Source: JAGRGG01 sp965217265 (GTDB taxonomy: Bacteria; Pseudomonadota; Alphaproteobacteria; Geminicoccales; Geminicoccaceae). From it: 64,000 bases of DNA. The notes under the pieces are model-generated. The model was not told the DNA's origin and did not search any database. It worked only from the letters and a program-made list of their open reading frames with translations. The translations under genes were made by a program, and so were the position numbers. The stretch covers positions 184,163 to 248,162 of the forward strand of contig CBDCHP010000007.1 in assembly GCA_965217265.1 (NCBI GenBank). The letters are read 5' to 3'. Below are positions 37,578-45,765 of this stretch, in pieces (the first letter of the stretch is position 1; the number at the start of each line of letters is the position of its first letter).

Positions 37578-38084
37578 GTGACCACCGACAACCTCATGTC
37601 CGCCCGCGCGGTCCACCTCTTCGGCCGGCCGTTCGCCGGGATCAGCCTCGACCGGCCGGCGGCGCCGCGCCCCGCCGACGGCGGCAAGGGCGCGCCCGAC
37701 GACCCGTTTCGCGGCGCGGAGTCGCTCAAAAAACAGATCGAGCGCGAGGGGGCGTGTCTCGCGCGGATCTACGCCTACGCCTACGACGGCACCCACGTCG
37801 TCTTGCAGTTCCCGGCGGTCTTTCTCGTCCACGGCGAAGGGCTGCCGGCCGACGGCGGCGCCGTCGCGGCGGGGCTCCTCGTCAAGCCGGACGCCTACGC
37901 CGCCGGCATCAGGGTCTGGGAGGCCGACCGCCGCGACGTCACGCTCAGGCTCGACTTGGAGAGCGGCACGTTCGCCGAGACCTTGATGAGCCCCGAGAGC
38001 GACGACGGCGGCCTCACCCCCGGCGGCGCCAACATCGGCATGAAGGTCGGCATGAAGGTCGGCATGAAGGTGGGGAACGGCTGA
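37578..38084 (+). CDS. Unrecognised 168-residue protein with C-terminal GMKV repeats (candidate modified-peptide precursor)
   Basis: No family recognised. The body (residues about 10-145) is soluble and mixed, with FGRPFAGISLDRP, LKKQIEREGACLARIYAYAY and HVVLQFPAVFLVHGEGLP, perhaps a small beta domain. The C-terminus reads LTPGGANIG, then MKVG three times, then NG, so GMKV occurs three times directly after a Gly-Gly pair. Gly-Gly followed by a short repetitive tail is a layout seen in precursor peptides cut after the leader. It is the last gene of YcaO-TfuA-peptidase-this. GTG 37578, eight bases after AGGGAG, is the preferred start; GTG 37569 is possible. It could equally be an ordinary small protein whose repeat arose by DNA slippage. 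Confidence 0.6.
   Translation: MTTDNLMSARAVHLFGRPFAGISLDRPAAPRPADGGKGAPDDPFRGAESLKKQIEREGACLARIYAYAYDGTHVVLQFPAVFLVHGEGLPADGGAVAAGLLVKPDAYAAGIRVWEADRRDVTLRLDLESGTFAETLMSPESDDGGLTPGGANIGMKVGMKVGMKVGNG
38037..38072 (+). repeat. Three tandem 12-bp repeats inside the gene at 37578
   Basis: GGCATGAAGGTC occurs three times in a row (38037, 38049, 38061), the last with one final-base change, encoding GMKV three times just before the stop codon. Confidence 0.95.
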
Positions 38085-38119
38085 GGCGAGCCCGCGCGTC
38101 CTCCTGATCTGCCCCCGGC

Positions 38120-39600
38120 TCAGCGCCCACCGGCGCAGGCGAGATCAGGGGCGCCGCGGCCGCCCTCGGCGCGGGTCAACCGTCGCGCCGTGATCAGGCA
38201 GTTGGAACTGGTCGGCCCAGTTGTGTCGATCTGGTTTTCCATAATCACCCCGCCGTCATGGCAGAGAATCTTGGTGTTGTAGGCGGGTTCGTTGCACTTT
38301 CCCGACCCCACCATGTTGCCGACGACCAGCCTGCCTTGGTTGTTGTCGAGGGTGACGTTGACTGCGGGCGCGCCTTGCGGCACGCCGAGCGGGTAGATGC
38401 CGCGCACGAACGGCCTCGGTCTGAAGCAGCCGCCGCCGCAGCGGACGTACTCCCGCGGCGAGCCCGCCTCGATCCTCACGCGGCCCCCCTTGAACACGTT
38501 GCCCGCGATCAGGTGGTTGGCCTCGCGCACGACGAGGGGGTCGGAATTCTCGTACCAGTTGTCGGTGAAGCTCAAGCGGTGCCCGTGGCGGTGCCTGGAG
38601 GCCCCCTTCGTGTCGAGGACCGTGTTGCCGTCTATGACGACGTCGCTCGCCTTGATCTCGAACGTCGTGTGCCTGAGCCACCCCTCGAAGAGGTTGTTCT
38701 CGATGATCGTGCCGTACGAGCCCTCGGGCCGGTCGACGGCGGCGTAGCCGGTACGCCGCATGCAAGCACCGTACCGGTTGGCCGCGAAGATGCCGTGCAG
38801 GGTGTAGCCGAGCTTCTTGGAGGAAGGGGGCTCGGGCCCCACCGTCGACCAGTAGTTGCTGTCGATGCGGTTGCGCTCCATGCGCTCCACGAGGCGTTCA
38901 TCCCGAGGAACGTTCCCTTGGGCTCGCCCACGAGCGCGTCGACCAGGATGTCGTTGTGGTCGATCCGGTTGCGGGACGAGCCCTTGTCGATGTAGATCCG
39001 CGCGTCGCCCTCGAAGAGGAAGTTGGTGAGGCGGTTCTCGCTGGCGTGGTCGAAGCCGATCATGCCGCCGACCTCGAAGCCCTCGAAGATGCCGCCGTTG
39101 CCCTTGAGGCTGAAGCCCGCGTCGAACCGCACGCCGCCGGCCCCCGCCCTGACGACGAACGGGTTCGCCTCGCTACAGTTCTTGGCGTGGGTGAAGCTTG
39201 GATAGGAACCGGGCCCCAGCGTCAGCGTGCAGCCGCAATCCAGCCCGTCCAACTGTTCGAGGAAGTCGTCGGGCGCGGCCGTCGCGCCGCAGCCGGCGGT
39301 GTCCTTGACGCAGAGGTCGGGCGGCGGACGCGGTGCGCTGAGCAGGGGATAGGCGGCCGCGATGGCGGGGTCGATGCCTTTGTCGGCCTCTGGACCGACG
39401 TCGGGGGAGGCGACGCTCAGGCTTCGGCTCAACCCGCTCGCGGGTGCGGGGTCCGCGCCGCAGACCGGGTTGCCGAACTCGTCGACGCAGCCGGTCGCCG
39501 TTCCCGGCGCGCAGATCGCGGCGACCGCCGAATTATCCGGCGATAAAATACAAAGCACGGCGGCGAACAATACGGTCAAGTTACGCCTTGAACGAAGCAT
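38120..39600 (-). pseudogene. Secreted right-handed parallel beta-helix protein, interrupted by a frameshift
   Basis: About 490 residues if read through. The start ATG 39600 gives a signal peptide (MLRSRRNLTVLFAAVLCILS and onward to AVAA). A Cys-containing N-terminal region follows (CAPGTATGCVDEFGNPVCG), then repeats typical of beta-helices: GGIFEGFEVGGMIGF, ENRLTNFLFEG, SSRNRIDHNDI, then after the shift ENNLFEGWLRHTTF, DVVIDGNTVLDT, SFTDNWYENSD and IAGNVFKGG. The frame changes at about 38890-38900, where GMNAS in one frame gives way to VERMERNRIDSN in another, consistent with one lost base. A polysaccharide lyase or surface adhesin role is possible. It ends 35 bp from the convergent YcaO operon. 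Confidence 0.72.
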
Positions 39601-39701
39601 ACCGGCACTTTCGTTGTCTGGAGAGACTGGGGAGCCCGACGGTCCCTCAAGGCCGATCATGCCACCGGGGCGCCGCCGCGCGCAACCGAGGGGCGGCGGC
39701 C

Positions 39702-40115
39702 TTAAGGCTCGAAGGCCGGATCGTCGGGCAATTCGAAGCCGTCGAAGGTGAAGGCCGGGGCGACGACGCAGGAGACGAGCGTCCATGCCCCCGAAGTCAC
39801 GGCCGTCTGCCACGCGCCTTTGGGTACTACCGCCTGCGGCCGCTCGCCGGCGGCGAGGTCGGTGCCGAGCCGCACCGTCCGCCGGGTGTCGCCGTCGTGG
39901 ACTATGAGATCCAGCGGCGCGCCCGCGTGGTGGAGCCAGACCTCGGCCGCGTCGACCCTGTGCCAGCGCGAGCGCCCGTCAGCCCGGAGGAGAAAGTAGA
40001 TGGCGCTCAGGGCGCCGCGCCCCGCCCCGTCCCCCTCGCGGTAGGTCTCCTTGTAGTGCCCGCCCTCCGGGTGGGGGGCGAGGCCGAGGCGCTCGATGAC
40101 GGCGCTCGCGTCCAT
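39702..40115 (-). CDS. Cupin domain protein, DUF985 family
   Basis: A 137-residue cupin: LGLAPHPEGGHYKETYR near residue 8, SAIYFLLRADGRSRWHRVDA near 38, EVWLHHAGAPL, and GAWTLVSCVVAPAFTFDGFE near 110. The DUF985 signature (PHPEGGxYxE...SRWHRVxxxEVWH) is clear. The specific function is unknown; members are beta-barrel proteins that may bind sugars or metal. ATG 40115 has AAAGGGA upstream. It reads toward the beta-helix gene on the same strand. Confidence 0.82.
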   Translation of the reverse strand: MDASAVIERLGLAPHPEGGHYKETYREGDGAGRGALSAIYFLLRADGRSRWHRVDAAEVWLHHAGAPLDLIVHDGDTRRTVRLGTDLAAGERPQAVVPKGAWQTAVTSGAWTLVSCVVAPAFTFDGFELPDDPAFEP

Positions 40116-40209
40116 GGGCGCGGTTCCCTTTGCATCTTTGGGCACGGTCTTCTACCTATCGCCGAGGCTGGGCTTGCTGCCAAGCCGGGCTTGTGAGGGG
40201 GGAAGAGAA

Positions 40210-41583
40210 TTGAGCCAGCGCATCCAGGTCGTCGGCGGCGGGCTCGCCGGCTGCGAGGCGGCGTGGCAGGCGGCCGAGATGGGCGTTGCCGTCACCCTGC
40301 ACGAGATGCGGCCCACGCGCGGCACGGCGGCGCACAAGACGGGCGGCCTCGCCGAACTGGTCTGCTCGAACTCGTTTCGCTCCGACGACGCCATGAGCAA
40401 CGCGGTCGGTCTCCTGCACGAGGAGATGCGGCGCTTGGGCTCGCTCGTCATGCGGGCGGGCGATCGGCACAAGCTGCCGGCCGGGGGGGCGCTCGCCGTT
40501 GATCGCGACGGCTTCTCGCAAGCGGTCGAGGCCGCGATCCAAGGCCACCCGCTGATCGAGGTCCGCCGCGCCGAGGTGACGGCCCTGCCGCCGGCCGGGG
40601 CCGGCCCCGCCGTCGTCGCCACAGGCCCCCTCACCTCGTCCGCCTTGGCCGAATCGATCCGGGCCGCGACGGGCGAGGAGGCGCTCGCCTTCTTCGACGC
40701 CATCGCGCCGATCGTGCACCGCGACAGCGTCGACACGGGTGTCGCGTGGTTCCAGTCGCGCTACGACAAGCCGGGGCCGGGGGGGACCGGGGCCGACTAC
40801 CTCAACTGCCCCTTGGACGAGGACGGGTATCGCACCTTCATCGAGGCGCTGCTGGCCTCCGAGACGACCGACTTCAAGGACTGGGAGCGCTCGACCCCCT
40901 ACTTCGAGGGCTGCCTGCCGATCGAGGTCATGGCCGGGCGCGGGTTCGAGACCCTGCGCTTTGGGCCGATGAAGCCGGTCGGGCTCGTCGACCCCCGCAC
41001 GGGACGGCGCCCGCACGCGGTCGTGCAACTGCGCCAGGACAACGCGCTCGGCACGCTGTTCAACATGGTTGGCTTCCAGACCAAGCTGCGCCACGCCGAG
41101 CAGGTCCGCGTGCTCAGGATGATCCCGGGGCTGGAGAACGCCCAGTTCGCGCGGCTGGGCGGTCTGCACCGCAACACCTTCCTCAAGAGCCCGTGGCTCT
41201 TGGACGCGACCTTGCGGCTGAAATCGCTGCCGCATTTGCGCTTTGCCGGGCAGATCACCGGCTGCGAGGGCTACGTCGAGAGTGCCGCCGTCGGCCTCGT
41301 CGCCGGGCGCTTCGCCGCCGCCGAGGCGCTCGGCCTGAGCGCGACGCCGCCGCCGGTCGAGACGGCACACGGGGCGCTTCTCAACCATATCACGACCGGC
41401 GCCGACGCGGCGAACTTCCAGCCGATGAACGTGAATTTCGGCCTGTTTCCGCCCTTGGCGGGCAAGGTGAAGAAGGCCGAGCGCAAGGGGGCGCTGGCCC
41501 GCCGCGCGCTGGACGCGCTCAATCGCTGGTCGATGAACCCGCCCGCTATCGTCCCCCCTTGCCAACAGGCGGCATACGGCTAA
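40210..41583 (+). CDS. trmFO: Methylenetetrahydrofolate--tRNA-(uracil-5-)-methyltransferase TrmFO
   Basis: A 457-residue FAD- and folate-dependent enzyme that makes m5U54 in the tRNA T loop. The FAD motif is IQVVGGGLAGCEAAWQ at the N-terminus. AELVCSNSFRSDD with the catalytic Cys and HEMRPTRGTAAHKTG follow, then SVDTGVAWFQSRYDKPG, ADYLNCPLDEDGY, YFEGCLPIEVMAGRG and GLHRNTFLKSP. The start is TTG 40210 behind GGGGGGAAGAG, which gives the family N-terminus. The upstream region overlaps nothing essential. Confidence 0.95.
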   Translation: MSQRIQVVGGGLAGCEAAWQAAEMGVAVTLHEMRPTRGTAAHKTGGLAELVCSNSFRSDDAMSNAVGLLHEEMRRLGSLVMRAGDRHKLPAGGALAVDRDGFSQAVEAAIQGHPLIEVRRAEVTALPPAGAGPAVVATGPLTSSALAESIRAATGEEALAFFDAIAPIVHRDSVDTGVAWFQSRYDKPGPGGTGADYLNCPLDEDGYRTFIEALLASETTDFKDWERSTPYFEGCLPIEVMAGRGFETLRFGPMKPVGLVDPRTGRRPHAVVQLRQDNALGTLFNMVGFQTKLRHAEQVRVLRMIPGLENAQFARLGGLHRNTFLKSPWLLDATLRLKSLPHLRFAGQITGCEGYVESAAVGLVAGRFAAAEALGLSATPPPVETAHGALLNHITTGADAANFQPMNVNFGLFPPLAGKVKKAERKGALARRALDALNRWSMNPPAIVPPCQQAAYG

Positions 41584-41721
41584 AACACCCCCTTGCCGCC
41601 CACGGGGGGCGGCTATGGAAACCATCCGCCGCACGGGCGGCAACGAAGCCATTTTTGCTCGTCGGCGGTTCGGGGCGCGGCCCAGCCCGACGGCCGGCCC
41701 GCTTTCAAGGGGATCGACTCG

Positions 41722-42444
41722 TTGGACAGGACCGCCGCCGCGCAATCTCCGGTCGAAGGGGCCCGGCTGCCCTTTCAATTGCGCGGCTCGTTGCAGACCC
41801 TGCTCTGCCTGCGGCTCCTGCGGCCGGACGATCCCGAGTTCTTCCGCCTGCTCCTCGACAAGATCGCGCACGCGCCCGACTTCTTCCGCTCGGCCCCGGT
41901 GCTGCTCGACGTCGGCGTGATCGCGACCGACGCGCCCGACGGCCTCGCAGCACTCGTCGAGCGGCTGCGCCAGCACCGCCTCGTTCCGGTCGGCATCCAA
42001 AACGGCTCGTCCGCCTGGAACGACGCGGCGATGGGCCTCGGCCTCGCCCTGTTCGGCGCCGGCGGCGGCGCCAGTGCCCCCTCCCAGCGCCGCGAGGCGG
42101 AGCGCCCGAAGGCGGGCACCGCCCGCGTCGTCGGCACCCCCGTTCGCGGCGGGCAGCAGATCGTCGCCGAGGAGGGCGACCTCGTCGTCACCGCACCGGT
42201 CGGCCACGGCGCCGAGGTCGCGGCTGCGGGGCACATCCACGTCTACGCGCCGCTGCGCGGCCGGGCGTTCGCCGGCATGAACGGCGACGAGCGCGCGATG
42301 ATCTTTTGCGGGCAATTGGACGCCGAACTGGTCTCGATTGCCGGGATTCACGTCGTCAACGAGGCCCTGCCGCCGAGGCTTATGGGCAAGCCGGTGCGGA
42401 TCCGTTGCGAGGGCGAGACCCTCGTCTTTGATCCGGTGGCCTGA
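41722..42444 (+). CDS. minC: Septum site-determining protein MinC
   Basis: A 240-residue FtsZ inhibitor that works with MinD. The N-terminal MinC-N domain (FQLRGSLQTLLCLRLL onward to about residue 105) is followed by an Ala/Gly-rich linker and the C-terminal beta-helix domain, with VVGTPVRGGQQIVAEEGDLV, AEVAAAGHIHVYAPLRGRAF and CGQLDAELVSIAGI. The start is TTG 41722, with AAGGGG nine bases upstream. It leads minCDE. Confidence 0.93.
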   Translation: MDRTAAAQSPVEGARLPFQLRGSLQTLLCLRLLRPDDPEFFRLLLDKIAHAPDFFRSAPVLLDVGVIATDAPDGLAALVERLRQHRLVPVGIQNGSSAWNDAAMGLGLALFGAGGGASAPSQRREAERPKAGTARVVGTPVRGGQQIVAEEGDLVVTAPVGHGAEVAAAGHIHVYAPLRGRAFAGMNGDERAMIFCGQLDAELVSIAGIHVVNEALPPRLMGKPVRIRCEGETLVFDPVA

Positions 42445-42491
42445 AGTCGCCGATGTTTGACCAACACTCAATTGTTGAGGGAGGAAAGTCT

Positions 42492-43307
42492 TTGGCGAAG
42501 GTGATCGTCGTAACCTCGGGCAAGGGGGGCGTCGGCAAGACGACCAGTGCCGCCGCGATCGGCACGGGCTTGGCGCAGCGCGGCAAGAAGACCGTCGTCA
42601 TCGATTTCGACGTCGGCTTGCGCAACCTCGACCTCATCATGGGCTGCGAGCGGCGCGTCGTCTTCGACTTCATCAACGTCATCAACGACGGCATCCGCTT
42701 GAACCAGGCGCTGATCAAGGACAAGCGCATCGAGAACCTCTACATCCTGCCGACCTCGCAGACGCGCGACAAGGACGCGCTCTCGCGCGAGGGCGTCGAG
42801 AAGGTGATCGAGGAGCTGAAGAAGGACTTCGACTACATCATCTGCGACAGCCCGGCCGGGATCGAGAGGGGCGCCTACATGGCGCTCTACCACGCCGACG
42901 AGGCGATCGTCGTCACCAACCCCGAGGTCTCCTCGGTGCGCGACAGCGACCGGATCCTGGGCATCCTCGCCTCGCGCTCGCAGCGGGCCGAGCGCGACGA
43001 CGAGCCGGTGCGCCAGCACCTCCTGCTCACCCGCTACGACGTCAACCGGGTGCAAAAGGGTGAGATGCTGAAACTCGACGACGTGCTCGACATCCTGCAC
43101 ATCCCGGTCCTGGGCGTCATCCCGCAGGACAGCGCCGTTCTCCAGGCCTCGAACTTGGGCACGCCCGTCATCCTCGACGATCGCAGCCAAGCCGGCCAAG
43201 CCTACGCCGACGCCGTGGCGCGGCTCATCGGCGAGGAGCGCGAACTGCGCTTCGTCACCCCGCAAAAGCGCGGGTTCATGGGCTGGTTGCTGCGGAGGAG
43301 CGCATGA
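42492..43307 (+). CDS. minD: Septum site-determining ATPase MinD
   Basis: A 271-residue membrane-associated ATPase. The deviant Walker A is GKGGVGKTT near residue 10; FDVGLRNLDLIMGCERRVVF near 40 and YIICDSPAGIE near 115 are conserved. The C-terminal amphipathic membrane-targeting sequence is GFMGWLLRR. The start is TTG 42492 behind GAGGGAGGAAAG, giving AKVIVVTSGKGG. Confidence 0.96.
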   Translation: MAKVIVVTSGKGGVGKTTSAAAIGTGLAQRGKKTVVIDFDVGLRNLDLIMGCERRVVFDFINVINDGIRLNQALIKDKRIENLYILPTSQTRDKDALSREGVEKVIEELKKDFDYIICDSPAGIERGAYMALYHADEAIVVTNPEVSSVRDSDRILGILASRSQRAERDDEPVRQHLLLTRYDVNRVQKGEMLKLDDVLDILHIPVLGVIPQDSAVLQASNLGTPVILDDRSQAGQAYADAVARLIGEERELRFVTPQKRGFMGWLLRRSA

Positions 43308-43582
43308 GACTCTTCGATTTCTTCAGCCGCAACCGCGACGCGCCGAGCGCCAGCACGGCCAAGCAGCGCCTGCAGGTCATGGTGACGCTGGACCGCGAGG
43401 GCGGTCCCGATTTTTTGCCGCTCATGCAGCGCGAGATCATGGAGGTGATCCGCAAGTACGTCGAGATCGACGACGAGCGGGTCGCGGTCGACTTCAACCG
43501 GGGGCCCGGCTTTTCCACCCTCGAAGTGAACGTCGAACTGCCCAACGGCGGCAAGCCGCGACAAGCGGTCATGAGCGCATGA
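43304..43582 (+). CDS. minE: Cell division topological specificity factor MinE
   Basis: A 92-residue protein that stimulates MinD and drives Min oscillation. MRLFDFFSR is the membrane-targeting start, RLQVMVTLDRE covers the MinD contact helix/strand, and LMQREIMEVIRKYVEID is the dimer core. The ATG overlaps the minD stop (ATGA), and its own stop overlaps the next start. Confidence 0.95.
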   Translation: MRLFDFFSRNRDAPSASTAKQRLQVMVTLDREGGPDFLPLMQREIMEVIRKYVEIDDERVAVDFNRGPGFSTLEVNVELPNGGKPRQAVMSA

Positions 43583-44043
43583 GAACAGCTTTCGCTTTCC
43601 TGGCCGTCCTGTCGCTCGCCGGCCCGGCGTCGGCCGAGGAAGTCGGCAGCTTCAGCAACGACTGGGTCGGCAATGACATCGTCGTCGAGTCGGTCGAGGA
43701 CCCGAAGGTCGAGGGCGTCACCTGTCACATCACCCGCTTCGAGCGCGGCCTGATCGACCGCGTCAGGAAGGGCAACTGGTTCGAGGACCCGTCCAACAGC
43801 TCGATCGCCTGCCGCCAGACGGCGCCGATCGTGATCGGCGACATCGACAAGGGCGACGACGGCGAAGAAGTATTCAGCCAGCGCCTGAGCCTCGTTTTCA
43901 AGTCGCTCGCCGTCCGGCGCCTCTACGACGAGCCGAACGACACGCTCGTCTACGTCATCTACAGCCGCGAGGTGAAGGAGGGCAGCGCCAAGATGGGCAT
44001 CAGCACGGTCGCCCTCTACGGGGCTGACGTTACCTGGGAGTGA
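43579..44043 (+). CDS. creA: CreA family periplasmic protein
   Basis: 154 residues with a signal peptide (residues 1-19, ending ASA). GSFSNDWVGNDIVVESVEDP near residue 23, VEGVTCHITRFERGLI near 44 and NSSIACRQTAPIV are CreA (YjjA-like) signatures. The function is unresolved; two Cys could form a disulfide. It overlaps minE by four bases (ATGA), an unusual partner for a Min operon. Confidence 0.88.
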   Translation: MRTAFAFLAVLSLAGPASAEEVGSFSNDWVGNDIVVESVEDPKVEGVTCHITRFERGLIDRVRKGNWFEDPSNSSIACRQTAPIVIGDIDKGDDGEEVFSQRLSLVFKSLAVRRLYDEPNDTLVYVIYSREVKEGSAKMGISTVALYGADVTWE

Positions 44044-44189
44044 CGTTGGCGCTTCGCGGCGCTAGGCGCGCGGCCTTTTTTCTCTTCTTTTTATCACTTG
44101 TCGCCGGAGATTGGCCTCAACGCTGAAGCCAGCCTCGGACAAAGACAAAAAGCGAAAAAAGACCCCGCGTCAGCGGACGCGAAGCGTTC
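44044..44189. repeat. Dispersed inverted-repeat element, copy 3
   Basis: About 146 bp filling the gap between convergent creA and the NDUFAF6-like gene. The left arm is diverged (GTTGGCGCTTCGCGGCGC, then GC-rich and T-rich). The right arm is close to consensus (CAGCGGACGCGAAGCGTTC). The core (GGCCTCAACGCTGAAGCCAG) resembles copy 1. The right end overlaps the TGA stop of the NDUFAF6-like gene. Confidence 0.78.
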
Positions 44190-44988
44190 AAGGCCGCCGC
44201 CGCCAGTAACGATACAGCATCGCGAGCGGCGGCGCCCACCCCTTGCGGCCGGCGTGGCGGCGGGCCTGAACGAGGAGCAGGAAGGCCGGCATGACGGCGC
44301 GCGGCGGGCGCGAGGTCGCCACTTCCTCGATCAATTCTCGGGCGCGTTCGACGAGGGCTGCCGTTACCGCCGCGAGGCGCTCCTCGTGCCGTCGTTGGAT
44401 CACCATCTCAGGCGTCACCTCGGCGGCGTCGAGGAGATCGCGCGGCAACAGGACGCGCGACTGGCGGGCGTGGTGCCCGACGGCCCGCACGACGCCGAGA
44501 AGGCCGTAGGCGGTGCCGGCCGCGCTCGCGGCGGCGTCGAACGCCCGGTCGACGGGCAGGAGCACGCGGCACATCAGCCCTTGCAACCGCCCGGCGGTGG
44601 CCTCGACGTAGGCTTCGAGCGCCGCACGGTCTTCGGGTTCCAGCCCCTCCAGTTCCGCCTCGCGCGCGTCGATGAGCGCGTGCACCGCCTCGATCGGCAG
44701 CGTCCCGGCGGCGATCGGGGGGCCGAGCGCGCGCACCACCGGGTGGTTCGGCCCCTCCCCTCTTGCGCCCGCTTCGAGCGCGTCGCGCCACCACTGAAAG
44801 CGGATCAGGCCCGGCATCGTCTGGCTCACCGTCTCCGGTACGCGGGCGAGTTCCTGGTTGAGGAGGACGAGCGCGCACAAGGCCGCGCGCGCGGGCTGGG
44901 CGGCGAAGAGCGTCGGCAGCGTCCGCTCGCGGTCGGCCTCCATCGCCCCGCGCAGCAAGAAGCCCGCGTCGTCCTCGGCGTCTGCCAT
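44188..44988 (-). CDS. Squalene/phytoene synthase-family protein, probable NDUFAF6-like complex I assembly factor
   Basis: 266 residues of the trans-isoprenyl synthase all-helical fold. The region LLNQELARVPETVSQTMPGL then IRFQWWRDALE (residues about 42-72) corresponds to the mitochondrial NDUFAF6 block with NxELAxVxDSVSE followed by GLMRMQFWK. The Asp-rich DxxxD motifs needed for prenyl transfer are missing at the first site, arguing against squalene or phytoene synthesis. LLGVVRAVGHHARQSRVLLP near 165 fits the family. It would act in the cytoplasm or at the membrane in assembly of the quinone module. The nuo operon lies 11 kb away. The stop overlaps the repeat. Confidence 0.75.
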   Translation of the reverse strand: MADAEDDAGFLLRGAMEADRERTLPTLFAAQPARAALCALVLLNQELARVPETVSQTMPGLIRFQWWRDALEAGARGEGPNHPVVRALGPPIAAGTLPIEAVHALIDAREAELEGLEPEDRAALEAYVEATAGRLQGLMCRVLLPVDRAFDAAASAAGTAYGLLGVVRAVGHHARQSRVLLPRDLLDAAEVTPEMVIQRRHEERLAAVTAALVERARELIEEVATSRPPRAVMPAFLLLVQARRHAGRKGWAPPLAMLYRYWRRRP

Positions 44989-45083
44989 CTTGCCGTCCTT
45001 CGTCCTTGGGCGTAGCTAGCGGTTGCAACCGGCGCGAACATGACTAGCTCCTGCCAAACGATCAAACACGAGGAGGACCCACC

Positions 45084-45689
45084 ATGGCATTCGAGCTTCC
45101 CGAACTGCCCTACGCCTACGACGCGCTCGACCCGCACATGTCGTCGCAGACCCTGCACCTGCACCACGACAAGCACCACCAGACCTACGTCACCAACCTC
45201 AACAACCTGATCGAGGGCACCGATCTCGAAGGCAAGGGCCTGGAGGAGATCGTCAAGGCCGCCTACAACGACCCGTCCAAGGCCGGCATCTTCAACAATG
45301 CCGGGCAGCACTGGAACCACGACCTGTTCTGGCGGATCATGAAGCCCGGCGGCGGCGGCCGGCCCTCGGGCGGGATCGGCGCCAAGATCGACGCCGCGTT
45401 CGGCGGCTACGACGGCTTCGTGCAGAAGTTCAAGGAGGCGGCCGTCACCCAGTTCGGCTCGGGCTGGGCGTGGCTCGCCGTCGATGGCGACGCGCTCAAG
45501 GTGATGAAGACCCCCAACGGCGAGAACCCGCTCGTGCACGGGCTGACGCCGATCCTGGGCATCGACGTCTGGGAGCACGCCTACTACCTCGACTACCAGA
45601 ACAAGCGCCCCGACTACGTCCAGGCGTTTCTCAACAACCTCGTCAATTGGGACGAGGTCGAGTCGGAGATGAACAAGGCCGTCGGCTGA
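45084..45689 (+). CDS. sodB: Fe-type superoxide dismutase
   Basis: A 201-residue cytoplasmic enzyme. Metal ligands are visible: His in HHDKHHQTYV near residue 27, His in NAGQHWNHDLFW near 75, and Asp and His in DVWEHAYYLDYQNKRPDY near 160. The Gln in NNAGQ is the Fe-type outer-sphere residue (Gly in the usual Mn type). ATG 45084 follows GAGGAGG. It is transcribed divergently from the NDUFAF6-like gene. Confidence 0.95.
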   Translation: MAFELPELPYAYDALDPHMSSQTLHLHHDKHHQTYVTNLNNLIEGTDLEGKGLEEIVKAAYNDPSKAGIFNNAGQHWNHDLFWRIMKPGGGGRPSGGIGAKIDAAFGGYDGFVQKFKEAAVTQFGSGWAWLAVDGDALKVMKTPNGENPLVHGLTPILGIDVWEHAYYLDYQNKRPDYVQAFLNNLVNWDEVESEMNKAVG

Positions 45690-45713
45690 CCGCCTTCGTC
45701 CTGGCGTCGGTGC

Positions 45714-45739
45714 GGCCGCCCCCCGAGCGCGGGGCGGCC
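45714..45739. terminator. Bidirectional hairpin between convergent sodB and the HisD-like gene
   Basis: GGCCGCCCC (45714-45722) and GGGGCGGCC (45731-45739) form a perfect 9-bp GC stem with an 8-base loop, midway between the two stop codons. There is no strong T tract on either side. Confidence 0.6.
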
Positions 45740-45765
45740 GTGCGCGCGGGCGAAGGACGGCGCCG

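Noticed and set aside
38037..38072. CRISPR-like array
   Set aside because: The units are 12 bp, contiguous without spacers, and in frame within a coding region.
44188..44988. Phytoene or squalene synthase in a carotenoid or hopanoid pathway
   Set aside because: The first Asp-rich catalytic motif is missing, no other isoprenoid genes are nearby, and the NDUFAF6-type block fits better.
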